64,000 nucleotides of DNA. Source: Littorina saxatilis. Taxonomy: Eukaryota > Mollusca > Gastropoda > Littorinimorpha > Littorinidae. The translations under genes and the position numbers were made by a program. The notes beneath the pieces are model-generated. The model ran no database searches, was not told where the DNA came from, and saw only the letters and a program-made list of their open reading frames with translations. Of the stretch, positions 12,456 through 24,100 are shown one piece after another (positions within the stretch are counted from its first letter, which is position 1; each line of letters begins with the position of its first letter). The DNA is taken from NCBI RefSeq assembly GCF_037325665.1, contig NC_090251.1:21870529-21934528 (forward strand), written 5' to 3'.

Positions 12456-13326
12456 TTTTTACATTTAGTCAAGTTTTGACTAAATGTTTTAACGTAGAGG
12501 GGGAATCGAAACGAGGGTCGTGGTGTATGTGCGTGTGTGCGTGTGTGTGTGTGTCTGTGTGTGTGTGTGTGTAGAGCGATTCAGACTAAACTACTGGACC
12601 GATCTTTATGAAATTTGACATGAGAGTTCCTGGGTATGAAATCCCCGAACGTTTTTTTCATTTTTTTGATAAATGTCTTTGATGACGTCATATCCGGCTT
12701 TTCGTGAAAGTTGAGGCGGCACTGTCACGCCCTCATTTTTCAACCAAATTGGTTGAAATTTTGGTCAAGTACTCTTCGACGAAGCCCGGGGTTCGGTATT
12801 GCATTTCAGCTTGGTGGCTTAAAAATTAATTAATGACTTTGGTCATTAAAAATCTGAAAATTGTAAAAAAAATTAAAAATTTATAAAACGATCCAAATTT
12901 ACGTTTATCTTATTCTCCATCATTTGCTGATTCCAAAAACATATCAATATGTTATATTTGGATTAAAAACAAGCTCTGAAAATTAAATATATAAAAATTA
13001 TTATCAAATTTTTTTTTTCGAAATCAATTTAAAAACACTTTCATCGTATTCCTTGTCGGTTCCTGATTCCAAAAATATATAGATATGATATGTTTGGATT
13101 AAAAACACGCTCAGAAAGTTAAAACGAAGAGAGGTACAGAAAAGCGTGCTATCCTTCTTAGCGCAACGAATACCCCGCTCTTCTTGTCAATTCCACGGGC
13201 ACTGCCTTTGCCACGGGCGGTGGAGTGACGATGCTACGAGTATACGGTCTTGCTGCGTTCAGTTTCATTCTGTGAGTTCGACAGCTACTTGACTAAATAT
13301 TGTATTTTTGCCTTACGCGACTTGTT
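12456..13326 (-). mobile_element. Helentron-like element, copy 3
   Basis: Full-length minus-strand copy with the 3' hairpin at 12461-12485, a (GT)n tract near 12527-12572, TGACGTCA near 12683, and the conserved gcgacttgtt end. Copy 4 starts 45 bp away in opposite orientation, so their tacgcgacttgtt ends face each other. Confidence 0.85.
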
Positions 13327-13370
13327 ACAATTTACTTTGAAGGATTGGTAATTGCATCCCTATGAAGAAG

Positions 13371-14251
13371 AAACAAGTCGCGTAAGGCGAAAATACAATA
13401 TTTAGTCAAGTAGCTGTCGAACTCACAGAATGAAACTGAACGCAATGCCATTTTTCAGCAAGACCGTATACTCGTAGCATCGTCAGTCCACCGCTCATGG
13501 CAAAGGCAGTGAAATTGACAAGAAGAGCGGGGTAGTAGTTGCGCTAAGAAGGATAGCACGCTTTTCTGTACCTCTCTTTGTTTTAACTTTCTGAGCGTGT
13601 TTTTAATCCAAACATATCATATCTATATGTTTTTGGAATCATGAACCGACAAGGAATAAGATGAAAGTGTTTTTAAATTGATTTCGACAATTTAATTTTG
13701 ATAATAATTTTTATATATTTAATTTTCAGAGCTTGTTTTTAATCCAAATATAACATATTTATATGTTTTTGGAATCAGAAAATGATGGAAAATAAGATGA
13801 ACGTAAATTTGGATCGTTTTATAAATTTTTATTTTTTTTTACAATTTTCCGATTTTTAATGACCAAAGTCATTAACTAATTTTTAAGCCACCAAGCTGAA
13901 ATGCAATACCGAAGTCCGGGCTTCGTCGAAGATTACTTGACCAAAATTTCAACCAATTTGGTTGAAAAATGAGAGCGTGACAGTGCCGCCTCAACTTTCA
14001 CAAAAAGCCGGATATGACGTCATCAAAGACATTTATCAAAAAAATGAAAAAAACGTTCGGGGATATCAATCCCAGGAACTCTCATGTAAAATTTCATAAA
14101 GATCGGTCCAGTAGTTTGGTCTGAATCGCTCTACACACACACACAGACAGACAGACACACACACACACACACACACACATACACCACGACCCTCGTCTCG
14201 ATTCCCCCCTCTACGTTAAAATATTTAGTCAAAACTTGACTAAATATAAAA
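13371..14251 (+). mobile_element. Helentron-like element, copy 4
   Basis: Full-length plus-strand copy with all family blocks: 5' end, atttagtcaag, TGACGTCA near 14016, a (CA)n tract at about 14133-14180, and the terminal hairpin. It is followed within about 10 bp by copy 5 in the same direction. Confidence 0.9.
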
Positions 14252-14258
14252 AGAAGAA

Positions 14259-14995
14259 AAACAAGTCGCGTAAGGCGAAAACACAATATTTAGTCAAGTA
14301 GCTGTCGAACTCACAGAATGAAACGCAATGCCATTTTACTCGTAGCATCGTCAGGCCACCGCTCATGGCAAAGGCAGTGAAATTGACAAGAAGAGCGGGG
14401 TAGTAGTTGCGCTAAGAAGGATAGCACGCTTTTCTGTACCTCTCTTTGTTTTAACTTTCTGAGCGTGTTTTTAATCCAAACATATCATATCTATATGTTT
14501 TGGGAATCAGGAACCGACAAGGAATAAGATGAAAGTGTTTTTAAATTGATTTGGACAATTTAATTTTGATAATAATTTTTATATATTTAATTTTCAGAGC
14601 TTGTTTTTAATCCGAATATAACATATTTATATGTTTTTGGAATCAGCAAATGATGGAGAATAAGATAAACGTAAATTTGGATCGTTTTATAAATTTTTAT
14701 TTTTTTTTACAATTTTCCAATTTTTAATGACCAAAGTCATTAATTAATTTTTAAGCCACCAAGCTGAAATGCAATACCGAACCCCGGGCTTCGTCGAAGA
14801 TTACGTGACCAAAATTTGAACCAATTTGGTTGAAAAATGAGGGCGTGACAGTGCCGCCTCAACTTTCACGAAAAGCCGGATATGACGTCATCAAAGACAT
14901 GTATCAAAAAAATGAAAAAAACGTATGGGGATTTCATACCCAGGAACTCTCATGTCAAATTTCATAAAGATCGGTCCAGTAGTTTAGTCTGAATC

Positions 14996-15034
<39 letters not shown>

Positions 15035-15124
15035 GCACACACGCACGCACATACACCACGACCCTCGTTTCGATTCCCCCTCTACGTTAAAATATTTAGT
15101 CAAAACTTGACTAAATATAAAAAC
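14259..15124 (+). mobile_element. Helentron-like element, copy 5
   Basis: Full-length plus-strand copy, head-to-tail with copy 4. It has TGACGTCA near 14884 and a (CA)n tract at about 15000-15053. It lacks a short stretch in the 5' region compared with copy 4, so the pair is not a simple recent duplication. Confidence 0.9.
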
Positions 15125-15676
15125 AGTCAATCCGATGCAATGTTCTAAGCAACGCGAAGAAAAATGTCACTCGGACAAAACAGTTACATTACAAACATTT
15201 CAACACTGCTTTTGATATAAAACAAACAAACTGTAAACACTTCAAAAATACATCAAAATTAATCCTTCTGTAGGCCTACAGTACGGACCACAGACGATCA
15301 AAAGCAAATTGCTTATCAGAAAACTGAACATGTCCCGCACAAACCATGGGCCCATGCGAAGCGCTCGCAGACTGAAATTGGAGACGGCCTGTAAATTAGC
15401 CAGTGGGCATAGGGAAGCTGGGTGTTGACAACTAATGATAACAGACTTGGAGGAACGAGTCGCTGTAGCCTACATGTAGCACATAGCAGACATTCTTTCA
15501 AAACTGCGGCTTTAAGTCAACACCGGTGGATTGTGGAATTCTGTTTGTGATGGGGTCTGGTGGTTTCCAATTGTCTGTATGTTCATGGAAACCTACGGGT
15601 TTGCATAACAGTTTTTATAGGGCTAAGAAACTGGCCCTAACATTTTCAATCCTGTTTGATTGCACTTCGCCTCCCG
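15125..15676. other. No recognised feature
   Basis: Short ORFs only (about 60 codons) without a domain. Confidence 0.4.
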
Positions 15677-15809
15677 AGGTGATCGTAGTGTTACGGCACT
15701 CGGTTACATTATCATCCGCTAAAAACAAAACGCAAGCACGCACACACATACACACGCTTATACTGCACACATACGTGCGTGCATACACACACACGCAAAC
15801 TCACTCGTA

Positions 15810-15873
<64 letters not shown>

Positions 15874-16138
15874 AGGGCCCGGAAGATCCCATCATTTTTA
15901 AGTTTTTGTTCTCCACAGTTCCTGTTAGGGACAGATCGACGACGCGAAGAGGTGATCGTAGTGTTACGGCACTCGGTTACATTATCATCCGCTAAAAACA
16001 AAACGCAAGCACGCACACACATACACGTGCGTGCATACACACACACACACACACACACACACCAGGGGAAGATCCCATCATTTTCAAGTTTTTGTTCTCC
16101 ACAGTTCCTGTTAGGGACAGATCGACGACGCGAAGAGT
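15677..16138. repeat. Two-copy tandem duplication containing CA tracts
   Basis: Unit 1 (15677-15948) and unit 2 (15949-16138) both run from gtgatcgtagtgttacggca through a CA tract to cagatcgacgacgcgaagag. They differ mainly in CA-tract length and a short segment near 15755-15800. The 206-codon plus-strand ORF arises from this duplication. Confidence 0.9.
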
Positions 16139-17185
16139 TTAGTTGAGGCCCCCCCCCCCCCCCCGGAAAATGTTGATAAAAACAAGGGAGCAATCTGAGC
16201 CAATAAACTACCCCTAATACACCTTCCAAAAAGTTAATTTAAGAAGACAAATTTTGATTAAAAAAAACCCATGGAAAATTGACCGATCTGGTGCAACCTC
16301 AGCCAACAAATGACCCAAGTACCTTCCAAAACCGTCATTAAGAAGACAAAGACCGGCTCCTAGACCTAGGGGGGTCTGGGGGCATGGCCCCCGAACATTT
16401 TTGATGAAAACAAGGAAAATCGAGCAATCTGAGCCATAATATTTTTTTTCTCGAATTTATTTCTCTATTTAGAAAATAAATTTTTGGGTAGGCTTACGGA
16501 AACCCCGGACCCCCCCCCCCCCCCTGCACACACGCACACGGCGCACACACACGCGCGCGCTTAAGTAAGAGTATACAGTCTTTGTGTGCTCGCAAAAAGA
16601 ATGTATTTGCATACGACAGATTTACATCGAGTGGCCATGGCGTCACATGTTTCACTGTTCACAAATAGAACAACCAAAATCTCAGCTAAAAGAATGATGT
16701 GCACAACCGATGGAGTTTTCATGATTCTGTCGTCAACTACACTTGGCCTAAAGATTATTGCGACAAATTTCTCAACCAAATTAAAGCATTAATTCCCGTG
16801 TCATTTCATTCAAACTTTCTATGCCAGTTAAGGCCGTTCACTTGAATTTCTGGATACAATTTCGGATTAATATTTCTTTTACAGGGATTGCGTGACCACC
16901 GCTCAAACAAGGGTACCCTCAAAATCGACTGTTCCTACTGATGCAGGTGTCGATGGCATGAGCGGTCAAAAACGGGAGTTCAGGACAGAAAGCAATTACT
17001 TGGTGGATTGCTTTGAAACGTTCATGCCTACATACTAGACGTACTTCGAGTAAAATGTTGAATTGTTACAGGTATTTGCAATGATACGGAAAAGCAATCG
17101 TAGACGTAATTTTTATAATCACAAATATAATATACAAGAAAGAAAACTTGAAGAAGACAGAGAGGCAAACGAAAGAGAGGAATGC
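16139..17185. other. Intergenic, decayed repeat with C runs
   Basis: The words gagcaatctgagcca and aaaacaagg occur twice (about 16185 and 16410) next to C-rich stretches (16150-16164, 16510-16524), indicating an old duplicated repeat. No gene was recognised. Confidence 0.4.
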
Positions 17186-17385
17186 AAAAAGAAAGAAAAT
17201 AGACACATCACAAATGCACACTGAAAGGAAAAGGGCAAGAAATATCGCACGAAACAAAGAAAACAGACAAATGCACACAGAAAGGAAAAGGCGGGGATGA
17301 AATAACGAACGAAACAAAGAAAATAGACACGACAAATGCACACAGAAAGAAGAAGGGGATGAAATACCCAACGAAACAAAAACGA
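17186..17385. repeat. Tandem repeat, about 62-bp unit, three copies
   Basis: Units beginning cgaaacaaagaaaat, carrying acaaatgcacacagaaag and ending in gatgaaata plus a short tail. They are imperfect. Minus-strand ORFs through it share frames because of the repeat. Confidence 0.85.
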
Positions 17386-18154
17386 GAGATCATACTGCAG
17401 CTGTTTCTGCTTCACTCATTTCTAAATGTACATGCAAAAGAAAAGGTCAACCAAATATTTCAAAGCAACTACACAACGTTTAATCATCACACTGTTTATT
17501 CACCAGTCCGACAATTATTAATGAAAACATGTTATACACTACATTAAGGTGCCTTTTTGCAAGATGAACAACAACTATGGGAAATGAAGGTGATCAATTT
17601 TCATAAGACAAAAACAGGTTACAGTGTGCTTTGATTGTATGAAAGCGCTCACGTGTCAACAATTTGTTTTAATCATTGCTCTTCTTCCTTCTTCGCCTTA
17701 TTTAATTTGCCGCCATTCTCTCCCTCCCCCCTGACTCCAGAGACGCCTGTCTGTACAAAACGCCCGGGTTCCGTCAGCAGGCTTGTAGGCTATTGGTTCC
17801 GTGTGCACAAGGAAGTTTTCTAAATAAATAGAACTGTACAGAACTGGATCATTGTAGCCGCCGGCTATTTATAATTATAGCCCGGCTAGTTAGGTTTCGC
17901 TCTTGAAATTCACGTTGTTTGTTGACTGGGGACTGGGGACTGTATCTCTGGTACTCTGGTGTCAATTGAGCTCAAATATGGCGAGTAGCTTGGAATTGTG
18001 GGGCCAAGGGTTTGTGCAAAAAATTACGTTCCTAACGGTAGGCAAACGGAAGATATTAGCTTTATACGTTTTTCACTTTTTTGGCACCCGGCCAAGAAAA
18101 CAAATTCCCTGTAAAGCGGGTGCTAAAAATTTCGCATCAGGACGCGCGTTTCAA
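17386..18154. other. No recognised feature
   Basis: Short ORFs only. Confidence 0.4.
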
Positions 18155-18462
18155 CCTTTTGTTTGTTTATTTGCTTAACGCCCAGCCGACCACGAAGGGC
18201 CATATCAGGGTGGTGCTGCTTTGACATATAACGTGCGCCACACACAAGACAGAAGTCGCAGCACAGGCTTCATGTCTCACCCAGTCACATTATTCTGACA
18301 CCGGACCAACCAGTCCTAGCACTAACCCCATAATGCCAGACGCCAGGCGGAGCAGCCACTAGATTGCCAATTTTAAAGTCTTAGGTATGACCCGGCCGGG
18401 GTTCGAACCCACGACCTCCCGATCACGGGGCGGACGCCTTACCACTAGGCCAACCAAACACT
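18155..18462 (-). mobile_element. tRNA-derived SINE, near full length
   Basis: On the minus strand it opens with a tRNA-like head: box A-like tggcctagtggtaaggcg and box B ggttcgaacccc at about 18397-18457. A ~230-bp unrelated body follows, ending in cgttaagcaaataaacaaac. RNA polymerase III promoter boxes plus an A-rich tail are SINE hallmarks. Subfamily not determined. Confidence 0.85.
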
Positions 18463-18684
18463 TGACGTCAAAGACATGTGCTAAGTGAGACCTAAAACCT
18501 TTATACACGAAGCATGGAAGCTTTTACAAAGCATGGGCGTGTACACTAGTCAGATAACATGTTTTTTAATTCGTTTCAGCTGTTGTCAAAGACGTTTTCA
18601 ACTTAAAATGAATGTGGTACTGTCATTTCGTATGTCTGGGTTTGAAACATGTCCCGCGGCGCTCTCGATGTGTTAGAGGGGTTG

Positions 18685-18762
18685 ATATGCGCAATAGCTC
18701 AATCGTTTAGGGCGCTCATGTGGCATGGCGCAGGTGCGTGGTTCGATACACCTCATGGACCG
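18685..18762 (+). mobile_element. tRNA-like sequence, probably a SINE head
   Basis: gcaatagctcaatcgtttag resembles box A and gtggttcgatacacc resembles box B with a T-arm. The anticodon stem is poor, so a functional tRNA is unlikely. T-rich DNA follows directly. Confidence 0.45.
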
Positions 18763-19308
18763 AATATTTTTTTGTTTATTATTTTCATCCGAGCATGCAG
18801 CTTTCACTTTTTTCTTCTGCACTCCTTTCTGGCTCTCTCTTTCACTTTATTTTAATAATTTTTTAATTTATTTTTTTAATTTAAATTTTGTTATACATTT
18901 TTTTTTAATTTCCTTTCTCGCTCTCTCTTTCATTTTATTTTAATTTTTGTAATTCTAAATTTTTTTCAATTATTCTTATTTTAAATTTTTAAAAAATTCT
19001 GTTAAATTTTTTTATCAGTGTCAAAAGTTAGACACGGTCAACTGGTTTTGCTCTGAGTGAGTGCAGATGACCTCAATTAGCTGACGGTGACACCTCTCTG
19101 CCCACAGAGGGGCTGGGGAGACAGGGGGTGGGGGGTGGGATGATAGTCAGCTGGACTGAAGTGAAAGATCTCTGGAGGTAATGAAGAGGTGTACTCTTCC
19201 AAAGTTCAGTTGTCACGGCTTCGGGTAAGGAAAGCGGTGTTGTGTACAGTATGCGTCTCAGTGGTTAGTCGAGACTATCTAAAAATTAATAAGGTCTCGG
19301 CGACGACT
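18763..19308. other. AT-rich tract then unremarkable DNA
   Basis: 18763-19015 is T-rich, with the text ctttctggctctctctttca repeated in altered form near 18825 and 18915. No coding signal. Confidence 0.45.
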
Positions 19309-19343
19309 GTTGTTGTTAATCTGTTACTTTGATGCTGACAGCT

Positions 19344-19382
19344 CTGTCTGTCTGTCTGTCTGTCTGTCTGTCATTCGGTGTC

Positions 19383-19478
<96 letters not shown>

Positions 19479-19481
19479 CTT
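19344..19481. repeat. (CTGT)n then (CT)n microsatellite
   Basis: A ctgt run at about 19344-19372, a short spacer, then CT repeats from about 19386. Confidence 0.95.
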
Positions 19482-19499
19482 TTTTCAATATTTTTTTTA

Positions 19500-19865
19500 C
19501 AAATCAAGTCTTTACAAATCAAGTCTTTCTTATTCTGGCGCCTTATTGTGGAACTCCATTCCTGATTTAATCAAAATGCAATTCAGTGCAACTTTCTTCA
19601 AGGAACTCTACATGCTGTTTCTCTTAGAAACAAGTAAATAATTCTGTGATAATATTACATCATTGTTTGATATTCATAATGCATTTTGAAATGTCTTTTT
19701 AATTTTTTGACATGTTAATTATATAAATTGTATTGTAATTAACTTAACTTCTATTTCTTCTTGTTATTAATCGAGTTACCCTCAATGGGCGAGGGCCGGA
19801 TGAAAAAAAGCATGTATACGTTGCTTATTCTGTTACCCTCGATAAATAAATAAAGTTCAAAGTTC
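19500..19865 (+). mobile_element. LINE 3' end (ORF2 C-terminus and 3' UTR)
   Basis: A frame ending near 19640 reads [20 protein letters not shown], the usual last block of CR1/L2-like ORF2 proteins. About 200 bp of 3' UTR follows, with ctcaatgggcgagggccgg and a terminal gataaataaataaag. 5'-truncated, as is typical of target-primed insertions. Confidence 0.65.
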
Positions 19866-19904
19866 TCCCTCTCCCTCTCTTTGTCTCGCTCTCTCTCAGT
19901 ATGG

Positions 19905-20245
19905 TTTGAAACTTAATAAGGTCGCGGATTAGGTCACAGGTCAACTGTTTGTGCAGAGACGGTATCCATGTCCTACCCCCGTGTCACCACGAGCGGCTAC
20001 TTTGCCCGTTAAGGTCAATGCTTGTTAGGTCACGGGTTCGAATCCAGACCGGGACGGACACGGGTCAACTTTATGTGCAGGCTCAGAGACGATATCCTTG
20101 TCCCACCATAGTGTCACGTAAATAACAATCGGCCAGACACCTAACCACGCACACACCTGGATATTGCGACTCTTGTTGCTGCTAGCTTTCCACCGTGGGA
20201 GGTAGCGACCCGAATTTCCCAGCAATGGGGGTAATAAAGTAATAG
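19905..20245 (+). mobile_element. tRNA-related SINE, partly duplicated
   Basis: A box B-like gggttcgaatccagacc at about 20034 precedes acgggtcaactttatgtgca, and the element ends near a ggtaataaag tail at about 20230. A related segment, ggtcaactgtttgtgcagag, lies just upstream at about 19937, so this may be a dimer or two overlapping copies. Exact ends uncertain. Confidence 0.55.
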
Positions 20246-20613
20246 AAATGACAAAAATGAAAACAGTAGGAGTTTCATTTAAAAGTGGGCATCATCCTTA
20301 AATTGACGTCACGTGCATATTTATGCGTATTGGATTGGGTGCAGTTTTCTTTCTTCACAGGAATCACTGCTATGTCATTTTAAGGGACGAAGGAGAAGAA
20401 AAAGCACGGGGGAATTGTACATCGAACGTCGCAAGTGAACAGTTATCCGTACAACTGTGCCAAAACTCATACGACATAGTTCGTCGTAATTCAGGCAATA
20501 AGTACTATGTTAATATGTACTTTAACATAGACATGTCATCTTTGCTTGGATACATATAGATTTGTTTGAAGTATCTTCTGGTGATAGTTCTGGTCGCCAT
20601 TTCCCCAGCCTCC

Positions 20614-20844
20614 TCACATGCCAGTAGTTCCGGTTCCGCTGGTTCCGGTACCAGAACCGGATCCGGAAGAGTGGTCACTGTAGGAGAAGAGGGCGTGTTC
20701 CAAGCGTTTCCCGCCAATCAGACGGTAGAGCTCGTGGCGGAAGCGCCGCCCACTGACACAGTAGAGAACGAAGTTGATGGAGGAGTTGATGATGACACCC
20801 AGTTTGGCAATGGCAAACGCTTCGTCGATGATACTGACGTCAAA
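20614..20844 (-). CDS. GPCR exon 5: TM7 and C-terminus
   Basis: Acceptor cttttctgcgtacag gives 76 residues plus TGA at 20616-20614. A second acceptor 36 bases upstream (exon start 20880) is also in frame and adds 12 residues, two of them cysteines. The tail after RRFRHELYRL is Ser/Gly/Thr-rich and ends TTGM. Confidence 0.85.
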   Translation of the reverse strand, partial: FDVSIIDEAFAIAKLGVIINSSINFVLYCVSGRRFRHELYRLIGGKRLEHALFSYSDHSSGSGSGTGTSGTGTTGM

Positions 20845-21062
20845 CTGTACGCAGAAAAGAGGACATCGGATGACGTCAAACTGTCAGATTTAAAAACATA
20901 ACAATGGTTCGTCAAATTGGAAGAAGGAAAGAGAAGAGCGATACTGGGACAGAGTTTATTGTGCGGCTACATCATTCTTGTCAAGCCTCCGAGTTGATGT
21001 TTGAGACGACGACGACGACGACGACGACAACGACGACGAAGAAGAAGAAGAAGAAGAAGAAG

Positions 21063-21100
<38 letters not shown>

Positions 21101-21108
21101 ACAACAAC

Positions 21109-21141
<33 letters not shown>

Positions 21142-24100
21142 GGGGGTGTTTCCAGGCTGTCAAGGGTGTGTATGTGTGTCTGTGTTTTGTGTAGGTCTGC
21201 TTGCCTAATCTGTCTCTAAATAAAATGCCTTATATCCCATCCTCACCCCGTCAGGCATGATCATGTAGAAGCACTGAGTGATGCACTGGAAGCCGATCAG
21301 CACGAGAAAGCTGAAGGTCACGAGTAGCAAGAGTCTCGTGACCTGGTTCTCGGAGCGACGAGATTTGTCAGCCGATTCGGCCGTCTTCTTGGAGCTCATT
21401 CGCCGGTTGGACTTGCTGATCTGTAAATCATTCATCCATTAATATTGATAACATTGATGACGGGCGCTGTGGCCTCAAATTCTTTCATCACAAAAGCGAT
21501 CTTTGGAATTGACTGACGTAAGTTGATGCATGAATTCTTCCGGACTACGTCAGTCAATTCCAAAGATCGCTTTTGGTAAACAAAACAGGAGCAGAGTGAT
21601 ACGATAGGAATACAGAGACATATTTCTTGGGACTTGACCCTTGCAGGTAGGTGGACTGAAAGTAGTGTGTGAACAGAACAGAACCAATTCTGTCTGTTTA
21701 CAACCGCATGAAAGCAGGAAAGAGATCGTCGTCAGATTGAATTACAATAACATTAACATGCTTCCATTTGAAACTTCTCGGTCTTCATCGTGGATTGACG
21801 CCCTCCCAAAGTCTAATTGAAGCCCTCCGTCGCTTCGCTCCGTCGGGCTTCAATTAGCTTTTGTCGGGCGTCAATCCCCGATTAAGACCTCGAAGTTTCA
21901 AATGGAAGCATGTTAATGTGTAATTAGACGAACACCTAGTCAGTCTTAAAGTCTAACACATGAAATGGAATTCTATATCAAGTACAGTAAAGCGTTATTG
22001 AGACAGACACTCAGCACGGACTAAGTTTACTTCCTTCAAAGGAGTAACAGGTTGGCCACCTGTGTGGTATGTGATTTAAAAAAGACCCGTGTATTCAAGT
22101 CAAGCAGTTAATTCACTCATGAATGTTCGCCGAAGGCAAGAGAAGTACGGAAGAACGTGTGCATGCAATTACTGAAAAAGTAGGCATGTTCTTGAGACTC
22201 TTTATTTATTCAACATACGTGAAACTGACCAGCCATTTTATAACTAAACCACAAACTCACACGTGTGTATATCATGTAAATGAGGTCGTGTCAAACAACA
22301 GTCAGATAGGGACCTTATTTTCCACTGCTCGTGATGAATAAGATCACCGAGAAACACTTTTGCGTTTGCTTTTTTGCTCTGGAAGAATGTTAAGAACTTA
22401 CACGCGACCCTATGATGCCTAGAGTGACGTCTTTTTGCTTTGCCGTCAACGATTTCAAGAGGCTTTGGAAAAAATCGAGGTTCAATAAGACGCGTCTTCA
22501 ATTTGTACGCTTCGACTCCGGATAGACAGAATACTACACGGCTTGCTGTGTGACACCAGGTTTAAACTCGTTGCTTTTTCAAATATTGAAAAGCTCGCTT
22601 TCGCTCTCATTTTAATATTTAACAAAGAAATAACACAAAACTTAAAACAAAAGTAAATTCATAACAAAGATATAAGCATTCAAAAACCTAGCAGCTTACC
22701 TTGGAGATGATGAGGAGGTTAAGGGTGAAGACAGTAAACCAGGGAACGAGAACGAGGAAGATGCAGTGGATCCAGAACTCGTAGCGGAGGCCAGCTTCAC
22801 CCTCTTGGAAGGGCGTCTTGAGCAAGGCGGCCTCCGTGGTGTTGCCCACCTTGAGTCGCTCCCAGTTGACCTCGAAGGACCAGAAGTGCGGCAGGTTGAT
22901 CAGGAAACACAGGCCGCAGATGAGGAAGATCCCCACGTTCGCTCGACGCTCGTTGCAGTACTCCTGTGGGGGAGATAAAGAACGAGGTGGTGAGGTGGCT
23001 GGCTAGTGAGCGATAGTATACGGAGCGAGTATGTAAAGTGTTCGGAAAACATACGGACAGAGCGTGTTGTGCGGTCCCGCATAGCCAAAAACGTTGAAGA
23101 GACGTTAAAAAACCAACAACCAAATAGTCTGTCAGTGTGTATCTTGTTCGATAACTTTAAATATCGGCAGATCAAAGTTCTAGTGAATGTTTTGCTTTAT
23201 TGCCCATTACCTAACGCATATGTGTGTGTGCGTGCGTGCGTGCTTTTGTGTGTGTGTGTGTGTGTGTGTGTATGAGTGTGTGTGTGTGTGTGTGTGTTTA
23301 TGCGTATGAGTGTGTGTGTGTCACACCTTAGCCTTGGTGATGAGACAGACCATGATGAATCGGTCGACGGTGACGCCGACCATGAACCAGATGGAGCAGA
23401 CGACGAAGAGGAAGAAGACGGGGTAGCCCAGGTAGGCAAAGAAGGCGGCGTAGGCCTGGTCGTTTTCCAATTCCGGGTGCAGCGACCTTAGAGTGTCCAC
23501 CAGGATGAACCAGATCAGCACCCCCATGTCCGCTATGGCCTGGTAGACAAAGAGGCCGTACAGATACATGTGCATAATGATCGTGCGTGTTTTTCTTCTC
23601 AAAGAGACGGTCACCACAGTGCCGGATTAACTTCGAAAGTGATGACATTTTCACTCACGTGTTAAAGGCACTCTTTTTCTCTCTCGCAAAAACAGTTCGG
23701 CTCACCATCTCACATTTGGCCAGGGTTTTGTATGGGATATGACAATCGACTTGGTCACATACCAAAAATCAATATCCTGACTGCTCCCAATGCAGAGTTT
23801 GATTTTTTATTGAATCAACTTCTTCAATGTCACCAGTTACTTTTTTGTTACTAAATGAATTTCAACACAAAAAAAATCCCACTCTACACAGACAAAACTC
23901 AGGCCCTTTAATTTAAACAACGTTTTATTTTGTCCACAATGAAATGTTCCATTTACTAACCTTTTTGGATTCTTGGTGCTCACCAACATCAGTCCCTTCC
24001 CTCTCCTCTCAGTCTTCCTTCCCCGCCCCCCCCCCCCACCCCCCACCCCACCCCTCCCCTCGCCACCACACATGGTAGTGAGGCATATACTCGTAAATTG

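Noticed and set aside
15526-16146. 206-codon plus-strand ORF
   Set aside because: Created by the tandem duplication and its CA tracts.
20904-21219. Overlapping ORFs of poly-Thr, Asn, Arg, Leu or Val
   Set aside because: A triplet repeat inside a GPCR intron; no coding evidence.
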